From Marinibaculum pumilum (GTDB lineage Bacteria > Pseudomonadota > Alphaproteobacteria > Ferrovibrionales > Ferrovibrionaceae), in the NCBI RefSeq assembly GCF_042646425.1, contig NZ_JBHRTR010000054.1:372001-436000 (forward strand): DNA of 64,000 nucleotides, in the 5' to 3' direction. The position numbers were made by a program, and so were the translations under genes. The notes under the pieces were generated by a model. That model had not been told where the DNA came from and made no database searches. It saw only the letters and a program-made list of their open reading frames with translations. Position 1 is the first letter of the stretch; the number at the start of each line of letters is the position of its first letter. Positions 1 through 7,623 of this stretch are shown piece after piece.

Positions 1-336
1 AACACGGCCGCCGGTGCCAGCGGCTTCGCGCTGCTGGAAATCGACCTCATCGCGGTCAAGGGCAAGACCGAAGCGGAACGGATCTTCGCGCTGCTCGGCG
101 ATGAGTCGCTGGCCGGGTCGGAGGGCTTCCGCAGCCTGGCCGCGAACCACGCCCAGATGCTGCACGCCTATCGCGCACAGGACTGGGACCGTGCCGAGAA
201 AATGGCGGTAAATTGCCAGCGTCAGGCACCGGATCTGTCCGTCCTCTACGATCTATACCTGGAAAGAATCCGCGAATACCGGCAGACTCCACCGGGTCCC
301 GATTGGGACGGGGTTTATCATGCAACAAGCAAATAG
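1..336 (+). CDS. Adenylate/guanylate cyclase, C-terminal fragment
   Basis: Only the last 111 residues are in the window; the reading frame is open from base 1. The segment starts inside the end of a class III cyclase catalytic domain (EIDLIAVKGKTE followed by RIFALLG) and continues into the helical tail typical of CHASE2-type bacterial cyclases, with a repeated Tyr-rich YDLYLERIREY motif and the characteristic terminal DGVYHATSK. Such proteins are membrane-bound, with an N-terminal CHASE2 sensor and a cytoplasmic cyclase making cAMP or cGMP. The sensor half lies outside the window, so the input signal cannot be judged. The last codons and stop are part of a tandem duplication. The family call rests on the C-terminal signature only. 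Confidence 0.72.
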   Translation, partial: NTAAGASGFALLEIDLIAVKGKTEAERIFALLGDESLAGSEGFRSLAANHAQMLHAYRAQDWDRAEKMAVNCQRQAPDLSVLYDLYLERIREYRQTPPGPDWDGVYHATSK

Positions 337-362
337 TTGCCATGCAACAAGCAAATAGTTGC
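319..362. repeat. 22-bp perfect tandem duplication at the cyclase stop codon
   Basis: Two head-to-tail identical 22-bp units (319-340 and 341-362) carry the last codons and stop of the cyclase gene. Each unit also contains a short inverted repeat, GCAAC and GTTGC separated by nine bases, so the RNA could form two small hairpins just past the stop. The second copy repeats the HATSK-stop coding sequence out of frame. Confidence 0.9.
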
Positions 363-584
363 GCCGACGGCGCCATGGCGCCCTGAGATGCGCCGCGAGA
401 TGCGGGATTCGAGACGGCCGGGTTCGACGCGCCGGGTGGGGGCGTCCGCAGGCCGGGACAGGATGGGCCGGGATACGATGGGCATGGGGATGATCGGCGA
501 CAGGGCTGCAGCGCCGTCACTTGCATTCGCCGCGCCGCGCCGCGCGCCGCCTGCCCCCCGCCCGGATTCCGAGCGGGGCTGTCG

Positions 585-2366
585 GTGCGTTTCCTGATCT
601 GCCGCCTGCGCGGCACGGCATCGACGGAAATCCTCCGGGCGGCGCTTGGCGCCACCGGACTGCCGCTGGGCCTGGACGAGGTCGACGGCGTCGCCGCCGC
701 GCGGCAGGAGATGGCCGAGCGCCAGCATGACGGCCTGCTGCTCTGGCCGCCGCTGAGCCATGGCGAGATCTGCGACCTGCTGGCGGAGTTCGACAGCCCG
801 GTGCCGGCCCTGCCGATCATCTGCTTCGCCACCCAGACCGCGGCCGACGGGCTGCGGCGGGTGCTGGCAGCCGGTGCCGCCGACTGTCTGTCGGCAGAGG
901 ATCTCTCCCCCTCCGCGCTTCTGCGCGCGGTCTGCGGCGCCCGCCGCCAGGCGGAGATCGGCCGCCAGCTGGAACGGGCCGAGAGCCATCTTGCCGAGCA
1001 GACGATCTACGACCCGCTGACCCGGCTGCCCGACCGCAGCCAGTTCCTGATCGCCGTGCAGGAGGCATTGGGACATGCCAGCACCGAGGATCCGCTGGCG
1101 CTGCTGCTGCTGGACCTGATCGGCTTCAACAGGGTGAACCAGTCCCTGGGGCACGAAGCGGGCGACAAGCTGCTGGAACTGACCTCCGGCCGCCTGCGCG
1201 AGGTGCTGCAGGCGGGCGACCGGCTGGCACGGGTGGGGGACGACGAGTTCGGCATCCTGCTGCCGCCGGGGACCAGCCTCGCCCATGCGGTGACCGTCGC
1301 CAGCCAGATCGTCGAGCGGATGCAGGCCCCGTTCAAGATCGGCCGCAGCGAGTTCATGGTCGGTGTCGGCATCGGCATCGCCCACGCGCCGCATCACGGG
1401 CTGGAGGCGCATGGCCTGATGCGCAGCGCGGAGACCGCGATGCGGGCCGCCAAGCGGCAGAGCACCGGCTTCGCCATCTTCGAGGGCGACCCGGAAAGCG
1501 AGGAGAATGACGAGCTCGCGCTCAGCCATGACCTGCGGCGGGCCGTGGACGACGATTCGCTGGAGCTCAACTTCCAGCCCAAGATCGACCTGACGCACCG
1601 CCGGATCGAAGGGGTTGAATGCCTGCTGCGCTGGCGGCACCCGAAGCTCGGCATGATCTTTCCCGATCTGTTCATTCCGCTGGCGGAACAGACGGGCATG
1701 ATTGCCGCCCTGACCGGCTGGGTGCTGGAATCCGCGCTGCGGCATTGCGCGAAATGGCAGAAGCAGGGCTGGGACCTGACCGTGTCGGTCAATATCTCCG
1801 CCCTGACCCTGCACAATCCCGGCTTTCCGCGCAGCGTGGAGAACAGCCTCGCGCGGCACCAGGTGGCGCCCGATCACCTGGTGCTGGAGATCACCGAGAC
1901 GGCGATCATATCCGACGCCGCGCGCGCAACGGAGACCCTGAACCGGCTGGACCGGATGGGGGTCTGCATCGCGATCGACGATTTCGGCACGGGCTATACC
2001 TCGCTGGGCTATCTGCGGCGGCTGCCGATCAGCGAGCTGAAGATCGACAAGTCCTTCGTGATGAACATGCAGCGGGTGCCGGACGACGAGGTGATCACCC
2101 GCACGATGATCGAGCTGGCGCACAACCTCAGCCTCAAGGTCACCGCGGAGGGGGTCGAGGACGAGCCGACCCTGGAGCATCTGAGTCACCTGCGTTGCGA
2201 TACGATCCAGGGATATTTCGTCAGCCGGCCGCTGGACGAGACCGCGTTCCTCGCCTGGCTGGACAGTTCTCCCTGGGCGGGGCGGCCGGCGCCGGTGGCC
2301 ACGGAACAGCCCGTGCCGGCCCTGCAGCTGGACCAGCCGGAGCAGCCGCGCCTGCGGACACGATAG
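585..2366 (+). CDS. GGDEF/EAL domain protein with variant active-site motifs
   Basis: 593 residues with no obvious membrane segment, so probably cytoplasmic. Residues about 1-120 resemble a receiver-like fold without a clear phospho-acceptor. A GGDEF domain follows (about 135-300) and an EAL domain (about 315-570). The diguanylate cyclase signature reads GDDEF (218-222) instead of GGDEF, and the EAL motif reads ECL (345-347). The remaining phosphodiesterase residues look intact: NIS near 403, the LEITET glutamate, DDFGTG (465-470), the KIDK lysine near 487 and AEGVED. It is therefore more likely a c-di-GMP phosphodiesterase with a degenerate, perhaps regulatory GGDEF domain than a cyclase. 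The start is GTG. The gene stands alone, well separated from the dgc genes. Confidence 0.85.
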   Translation: MRFLICRLRGTASTEILRAALGATGLPLGLDEVDGVAAARQEMAERQHDGLLLWPPLSHGEICDLLAEFDSPVPALPIICFATQTAADGLRRVLAAGAADCLSAEDLSPSALLRAVCGARRQAEIGRQLERAESHLAEQTIYDPLTRLPDRSQFLIAVQEALGHASTEDPLALLLLDLIGFNRVNQSLGHEAGDKLLELTSGRLREVLQAGDRLARVGDDEFGILLPPGTSLAHAVTVASQIVERMQAPFKIGRSEFMVGVGIGIAHAPHHGLEAHGLMRSAETAMRAAKRQSTGFAIFEGDPESEENDELALSHDLRRAVDDDSLELNFQPKIDLTHRRIEGVECLLRWRHPKLGMIFPDLFIPLAEQTGMIAALTGWVLESALRHCAKWQKQGWDLTVSVNISALTLHNPGFPRSVENSLARHQVAPDHLVLEITETAIISDAARATETLNRLDRMGVCIAIDDFGTGYTSLGYLRRLPISELKIDKSFVMNMQRVPDDEVITRTMIELAHNLSLKVTAEGVEDEPTLEHLSHLRCDTIQGYFVSRPLDETAFLAWLDSSPWAGRPAPVATEQPVPALQLDQPEQPRLRTR

Positions 2367-2547
2367 CGGTGGCCGGCCGAGGGCCTTCTCCCGGCAGGCG
2401 CTGCCAGATCGCGCTTGGCTTCCCCCATCATCCAGCGGTATGCACAGGCTGACACCGGCCACCGACGACCCCGCGCCGGCCTCCGGGAAGAGCCTGGAGA
2501 CATCCGGTAGGACCGGGGCCGGCGGCCGCGCTGCAGGAGTTGAGCGA

Positions 2548-3546
2548 ATGGAAAAGCCCTATCTGTTGTTTCTCGGCGATGCCCATGACCAGCTCGCGGC
2601 AAAGACCGCGGCGGGAATCGTGCACTGGCGCCCGGACTGGTGCGTCGGCCAGCTGCGCCTGGAGGGCTGCAAGGCCGATGTCGGCCTGACCGACATGGGC
2701 ATTGCGGAAGCCAAGGCGCAGGGTGTCCGGACCATGGTGATCGGGGTGGTGAATTCCGGCGGCGTCCTGCCCGACAGCTGGATCGAGACGATCCTCGAGG
2801 CACTGGAGGCCGGTTTCGACATCGCCAGCGGCCTGCACAAGAAGCTGGGCAGCATCCCGCAGGTGGCGGAGCGGGCGAAGGCGCTGGGCCGCAGCCTGTA
2901 CGACGTGCGCCACCCGACCCAGGACTTCGCCACCGGCAAGGGCAAGCGGCGCAGCGGCAAGCGCCTGCTGACCGTCGGCACCGACTGCTCGGTGGGCAAG
3001 AAGTACACCGCGCTGAGCCTGGAGAAGGGGCTGACCGACCGCGGCATCAAGGCGGATTTCCGCGCCACCGGGCAGACCGGCATCTTCATCGCCGGGCGCG
3101 GCATCCCGCTGGACGCGGTGATTGCGGACTTCATCTCCGGCGCGGTGGAATGGCTGACGCCGGACAACGAGCCCGACCATTGGGACCTGATCGAGGGCCA
3201 GGGCTCGCTGTTCCATCCCTCTTTCGCGGGCGTCAGCCTGGGCCTGCTGCACGGCGCGGCGCCGGACGCCCTGGTGCTGTGCCACGAGCCGACCCGCACC
3301 CACATGCGCGGCCTGCCGCACTACCCGATCCCGGACCTGCAGGCCTGCATGGCGCACAACCTGGCCTGCAGCCGGCTGACCAGCCCGGACGTGAAGTTCG
3401 TCGGCGTGGCGGTGGACACCCACAACCTGCCCGACGAGGCGGCGGCGCGCGCCTGTCTGAAGGAGATCGAGGCGCAGACCGGCCTGCCGGCCACCGACCC
3501 GGTGCGCTTCGGCGTGGACCCGATCCTCGACAACCTGCTGGCCTGA
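2548..3546 (+). CDS. dgcN: D-glutamate N-acetyltransferase DgcN (DUF1611 family)
   Basis: 332 residues of the DUF1611 family, with an N-terminal Rossmann-like part and a C-terminal P-loop NTPase-like part. The nucleotide-binding loop is GTDCSVGKKYTA (about residue 149 onward), followed by GQTG and LIEGQGSLFHP. Members were long unassigned. In marine proteobacteria the pair DgcN-DgcA converts D-Glu by N-acetylation and then epimerisation to N-acetyl-L-Glu. The enolase-superfamily gene four bases downstream is the expected partner, which is the main support for the name. The start is chosen at the ATG preceded by AGGAG; an upstream in-frame ATG would add an unconserved, low-complexity leader. 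Confidence 0.82.
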   Translation: MEKPYLLFLGDAHDQLAAKTAAGIVHWRPDWCVGQLRLEGCKADVGLTDMGIAEAKAQGVRTMVIGVVNSGGVLPDSWIETILEALEAGFDIASGLHKKLGSIPQVAERAKALGRSLYDVRHPTQDFATGKGKRRSGKRLLTVGTDCSVGKKYTALSLEKGLTDRGIKADFRATGQTGIFIAGRGIPLDAVIADFISGAVEWLTPDNEPDHWDLIEGQGSLFHPSFAGVSLGLLHGAAPDALVLCHEPTRTHMRGLPHYPIPDLQACMAHNLACSRLTSPDVKFVGVAVDTHNLPDEAAARACLKEIEAQTGLPATDPVRFGVDPILDNLLA

Positions 3547-3550
3547 GCCG

Positions 3551-4537
3551 ATGGCGCAGCGCAGCCTGACCGCGGGGGCGGAGGCCTGGCCGATCCGGGG
3601 CGTGTTCCGGATCAGCCGCGATGCCCGGACCGAGGTCCGTACCGTGGTCTGCCGGATCGCCGAGGGGGATGTTGTCGGCCAGGGCGAGTGCGTCCCCTAT
3701 GCCCGCTACGGCGAGAGCGTGGACAGCGTCTGCGCCGCCATCGCCGAACAGGCCGATGCGATCGCCGGCGGCCTGGGGCGGGAGGAGCTGCGCCGGCGCA
3801 TGAAGGCGGGCGCGGCGCGCAATGCCATCGACTGTGCCCTCTGGGACCTGGAGGCGAAGCTGGCCGGCCGGCCGGTGCACGAACTGGCCGGACTGCCGGC
3901 GCCGCAGCCGCTGATCACCGCCTTCACCCTGTCGCTGGACGATCCGGCGGCGATGGGGGAACAGGCGGCGGCCAATCGCCACCGGCCGCTGCTGAAGCTG
4001 AAGCTGGGCGGCGGAACGGCGGACCTGGACCGGGTCGCCGCGGTGCGCGCGGCCACCGACGCCACCCTGATCGTCGATGCGAACGAGGCCTGGGGCCCCG
4101 ACGAGCTTGCCGTCATGCCGGCGGCACTCGCCCGGCTCGGCGTCTCCCTGATCGAACAGCCGCTGCCCGCCGGCAAGGACGCGGGCCTGGCCGGCATCCC
4201 GCACCCGGTCGCCTTCTGCGCCGATGAGAGCTGCCACGACCGGTCCGGGCTTGAGGCGCTGGTCGGGCGCTACGACGCCGTCAACATCAAGCTGGACAAG
4301 ACCGGCGGGCTGACCGAGGCGCTGGACCTGCGGCAGGCGGCCCGCGAGGCCGGCCTGAAGGTCATGGTGGGCTGCATGCTGGCAACATCCCTGGCGATGG
4401 CGCCGGCGGTGCTGGTGGCGCAGGGTGCCGACTTCGTGGACCTGGACGGCCCGCTGCTGCTGGCCCGCGACCGCGATCCCGGCATCCAGTTCGACGACAG
4501 CCGGATGATGCCCCCGCCGGCCGCCCTCTGGGGCTGA
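3551..4537 (+). CDS. dgcA: N-acetyl-D-glutamate racemase DgcA (dipeptide epimerase-like enolase)
   Basis: 328-residue member of the muconate-lactonising/dipeptide epimerase branch of the enolase superfamily. Visible landmarks are the KLKLG catalytic lysine motif, then metal ligands in IVDANEAW, the EQPLP glutamate and the CADES aspartate, then the second catalytic lysine in NIKLDKTGG. Alone it would be annotated L-Ala-D/L-Glu epimerase. Linkage to dgcN favours epimerising N-acetyl-D-Glu to the L-form, so that D-glutamate (from peptidoglycan, for example) can feed central metabolism. It starts four bases after dgcN and is surely cotranscribed. The substrate is inferred from context and not visible in the sequence itself. 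Confidence 0.8.
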   Translation: MAQRSLTAGAEAWPIRGVFRISRDARTEVRTVVCRIAEGDVVGQGECVPYARYGESVDSVCAAIAEQADAIAGGLGREELRRRMKAGAARNAIDCALWDLEAKLAGRPVHELAGLPAPQPLITAFTLSLDDPAAMGEQAAANRHRPLLKLKLGGGTADLDRVAAVRAATDATLIVDANEAWGPDELAVMPAALARLGVSLIEQPLPAGKDAGLAGIPHPVAFCADESCHDRSGLEALVGRYDAVNIKLDKTGGLTEALDLRQAAREAGLKVMVGCMLATSLAMAPAVLVAQGADFVDLDGPLLLARDRDPGIQFDDSRMMPPPAALWG

Positions 4538-4670
4538 GCCGAAAGCCGCCTCGCGCCCGAAAACTCCGATTGCAAGGCCTGGCCTTGCCCGGCTAAAGAC
4601 AGCGGAATCGGCAACCGTGACAAGGTTGTGTCGGCTTCCTGCGCGTCGCGCAGTCGGGGAAGGGAACATC

Positions 4671-5828
4671 ATGCGAGCGGTCAATCCGATCTATGACCGG
4701 ATGGGCACAACCATCTTCCAGGCGATGAACGACCTGGCCCGGCAGCACGACGCCATCAACCTGGGCCAGGGCTTTCCCGACGACAACGGGCCGCAGGATC
4801 TGCGCCAGGCGGCAGCCGATGCGCTGATGAACGGCTGGAACCAGTACCCGCCGATGACCGGCATTCCGGAGGTCCGGCAGGCGCTGGCCCGCCACGAGAA
4901 ACGCTTCTACGGCCTGGACCTGGACTGGACCGCCGAGACCCTGATCACCTCCGGCGCCACCGAGGCGCTGATCTGCGCGATCCTGTCGCTGATCGACACT
5001 GGCGACGAAGTGGTGATGTTCCAGCCGATGTATGACGCCTATGTGCCGATGGTGCAGCGGGCGGGCGGCGTGCCGCGGATCGTCACCCTTCGCCCGCCGC
5101 AATGGACCCTGAACCGCGACGACCTGGCCCGCGCCTTCGGCCCGAAGACCAAGGCGGTGATCCTCAACAACCCGCTGAACCCGACGGGCAAGGTCTTCTC
5201 GCCTGCAGAACTGGCGCTGATCGCGGAGTTCGTGGAAGCGAGCGACGCCTATGTCATCTCTGACGAGGTCTACGAGCACCTGGTCTATGACGGGCTGCGG
5301 CACGTGCCGTTCAACACCCTGCCCGGCATGTTCGAGCGCACGGTGAAGATCTCGTCCGCCGGCAAGATGTTCTCCCTGACCGGCTGGAAGATCGGCCTGA
5401 TCACGGGCCAGGCGGATCTGCTGGCGCCGGTCATCAAGGCGCACCAGTTCCTGACCTTCACCACGCCGCCCAACCTGCAGGCAGCCGTTGCCGTCGGCCT
5501 GGACAAGGAGGACGGCTATTTCGACGGACTGGCGCAGCGCATGCAGGCGGGCCGCGACCACCTGGTGGCCGGCTTCCGCCGCATGGGGATCGCCACCCAC
5601 GACTGCGCCGGCACCTATTTCGTGAACATCGACATCGGCTCCACCGGCTTCAACGGCGACGATGTCGCCTTCTGCCGCCACCTGACGGAGGAGGCGCGGG
5701 TGACCGCGATCCCCGTCTCCGCCTTCTGCCACGAGACGCCGATCACCGACACCGCCCGCTTCTGCTTCTGCAAGTCCACCGCTACGCTGGATGCGGCGCT
5801 GGACCGGATGGAGCGCCATTTCCGCTGA
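4671..5828 (+). CDS. Class I/II PLP-dependent aminotransferase
   Basis: 385 residues, full length for a fold-type I aminotransferase. The N-terminal GQGFPDDNGP motif, the NNPLNPTGK Asn/Pro loop, SDEVYEH and the PLP lysine in SSAGKMFSLTGWK are all present, and the domain closes with the usual Arg-containing RFCFCKS. This pattern fits the group containing methionine/kynurenine aminotransferases (YbdL-like) and DapC-type enzymes; the exact substrate cannot be read from sequence. It lies 133 bases after dgcA on the same strand, so it could belong to amino-acid catabolism with the D-Glu genes, but the gap allows its own promoter. Confidence 0.85.
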   Translation: MRAVNPIYDRMGTTIFQAMNDLARQHDAINLGQGFPDDNGPQDLRQAAADALMNGWNQYPPMTGIPEVRQALARHEKRFYGLDLDWTAETLITSGATEALICAILSLIDTGDEVVMFQPMYDAYVPMVQRAGGVPRIVTLRPPQWTLNRDDLARAFGPKTKAVILNNPLNPTGKVFSPAELALIAEFVEASDAYVISDEVYEHLVYDGLRHVPFNTLPGMFERTVKISSAGKMFSLTGWKIGLITGQADLLAPVIKAHQFLTFTTPPNLQAAVAVGLDKEDGYFDGLAQRMQAGRDHLVAGFRRMGIATHDCAGTYFVNIDIGSTGFNGDDVAFCRHLTEEARVTAIPVSAFCHETPITDTARFCFCKSTATLDAALDRMERHFR

Positions 5829-5903
5829 CCGCGGACACCGGACCCGGCCGCCGCGCGGCGATGGAACATTGCCACCGCTTCGCTGTTATCCCTGTTCACA
5901 GCC

Positions 5904-5951
5904 AGACCGTTTCACTGCCAGATCGCTTCACTGCCGGCCCGCTTCACTGCC
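5904..5951. repeat. Three 16-bp tandem repeats upstream of the glucan gene
   Basis: Three consecutive 16-base units share the core CGCTTCACTGCC (the first copy has CGTTTCACTGCC) and lie in the leader of the OpgG/OpgD gene. No promoter could be resolved. The repeats could be replication slippage or a direct-repeat operator. Confidence 0.75.
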
Positions 5952-5978
5952 GGCCCGCCCCGCAACAGACGACCACCG

Positions 5979-7610
5979 ATGAACCGACGCGAGATCCTGA
6001 GCGCTTCCATCAGCCTTGCCGCTCTGGGCCTGCTGCCCGGCTCCCTGCAGGCCGCTGCCGGCAACGGCGCCGGCACCGCCGCGCCGGCTGCGCCGGCCGG
6101 CCCCCTGATCCTCGGCCCGCCGGTGCCGTTCAGCTTCGAGCGCCTGAAGGCGGAGGCCGAAGCGGCCGCGGCACGGCCCTGGCAGGCTGGCCCCAACCCG
6201 CACCGGGAGATCCTGGATCGCATCGACTATGACGCCTTCCAGGCGATCCGCTTCCGCAAGGCGGCCGCGCTCTGGGCCGATGGCGGCGGCGGCGACCCGG
6301 TGCAGCTGTTCCATCTCGGCCGCTATTTCCAGGATCCCTGCCGGATCTGGGTGGTCGGCGACGGTACGGCGCGGGAGATCCTGTACCGGCAGGACTATTT
6401 CGACATGCCGGCCGACCATGTGGCGCGGGCCCTGCCGGACGATATCGGCTTTTCCGGCTTCCGGATCGCCATGCCGGGCCAGCAGGGGGACTGGATCGCC
6501 TTCCTCGGCGCCTCCTATTTCCGGACCGCCGGCGCGCGCGGCCAGTACGGCCTGTCGGCCCGCGGCCTGGCGATCGACACCGGCCTGGACACGCCGGAGG
6601 AATTCCCCCGCTTCACCGGCTTCTGGCTGCAGCGCATCCCCGGCGAACAGGGCCGCGTGATCGTCTATGCGCGCCTGGACAGCCCCAGCATCGCCGGCGC
6701 CTTCCGCATCGACTGCCGCAACCATGGCCAGAGCGGCACGGCGGCCGACGGGGTGGAGATGGACGTCGACTGCGCGCTGTTCCCGCGCACGCCGATCCGG
6801 CGCCTGGGGATCGCGCCGCTGACCAGCATGTTCTGGTATGGCGAGACCCATGGCCGGCAGGCGCGGGACTGGCGGCCGGAGATCCACGATTCCGACGGCC
6901 TGGCGATCTGGACCGGCAGCGGCGAGCGGATCTGGCGACCGCTGAAGAACCCGCCGCGGGTGATGACCAATTCGTTCCAGGACAGCGATCCGAAGGGCTT
7001 CGGCCTGCTGCAGCGCGATCGCGCCTTCGACCATTACCAGGACGATGGCGTGTTCTACGATCGCCGCCCCTCCCTGTGGGTGGCGCCCAAGGGGGACTGG
7101 GGCCGCGGCCAGGTGCAGCTCGTCGAGATCCCGACCGACGACGAGATCCACGACAATATCGTCGCCTACTGGGTGCCGGAGGCGCCGGCGGAACCCGGCC
7201 AGCGGCTGGCGTTCGGCTATCGGCTGCTGTGGGACGGGGCGATCCCCGCCGCCCGCGCCCTGGGCCGGACCGTGGCGACCTGGAGCGGCGCCGGCGGCGT
7301 GCCCGGGCAGCCGCGCCCGGAGGGGGTCACCCGCTTCGTGGTGGATTTCGAGGGCGGCGACCTGGCCGCCTTCGGCCGCGGCGAGGTCGCCCCGGAAGTC
7401 ACCCTCTCCCGCGGCGCCGCCGGACTGCAGGACGCCCATCCGGTGGTCGGCCGCCCGGGCCGGATCCGTGCCTTTTTCGAAGTGCAGGCGGCGGGCGCGG
7501 AGCCGGTGGACATGCGGCTCTATCTGAAGGGCGCGGGCAAGCGGCGGGCTGCCGGCGCCCTGACGGAGACCTGGCTCTACCAGTACTTTCCGGAGGCGGA
7601 AGGCTACTAG
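5979..7610 (+). CDS. Periplasmic glucan biosynthesis protein OpgG/OpgD (MdoG family)
   Basis: 543 residues, normal length for the MdoG family, whose members act in the periplasm on the backbone of osmoregulated periplasmic glucans. The N-terminus has an RR pair followed by a hydrophobic run ending in LQAAA, compatible with Tat or Sec export; OpgD is a known Tat substrate. Family landmarks are YDAFQAIRFR, QLFHLGRYFQDP, APLTSMFWYGE, FGLLQRDRAFDHYQD and PSLWVAPKGDWG. No glucosyltransferase gene (opgH) is adjacent, so this may be a stand-alone paralogue. It converges on the histidine kinase with 13 bases between stops. OpgG and OpgD cannot be told apart here with certainty. Confidence 0.88.
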   Translation: MNRREILSASISLAALGLLPGSLQAAAGNGAGTAAPAAPAGPLILGPPVPFSFERLKAEAEAAAARPWQAGPNPHREILDRIDYDAFQAIRFRKAAALWADGGGGDPVQLFHLGRYFQDPCRIWVVGDGTAREILYRQDYFDMPADHVARALPDDIGFSGFRIAMPGQQGDWIAFLGASYFRTAGARGQYGLSARGLAIDTGLDTPEEFPRFTGFWLQRIPGEQGRVIVYARLDSPSIAGAFRIDCRNHGQSGTAADGVEMDVDCALFPRTPIRRLGIAPLTSMFWYGETHGRQARDWRPEIHDSDGLAIWTGSGERIWRPLKNPPRVMTNSFQDSDPKGFGLLQRDRAFDHYQDDGVFYDRRPSLWVAPKGDWGRGQVQLVEIPTDDEIHDNIVAYWVPEAPAEPGQRLAFGYRLLWDGAIPAARALGRTVATWSGAGGVPGQPRPEGVTRFVVDFEGGDLAAFGRGEVAPEVTLSRGAAGLQDAHPVVGRPGRIRAFFEVQAAGAEPVDMRLYLKGAGKRRAAGALTETWLYQYFPEAEGY

Positions 7611-7623
7611 CGCCGCGCTCCCA

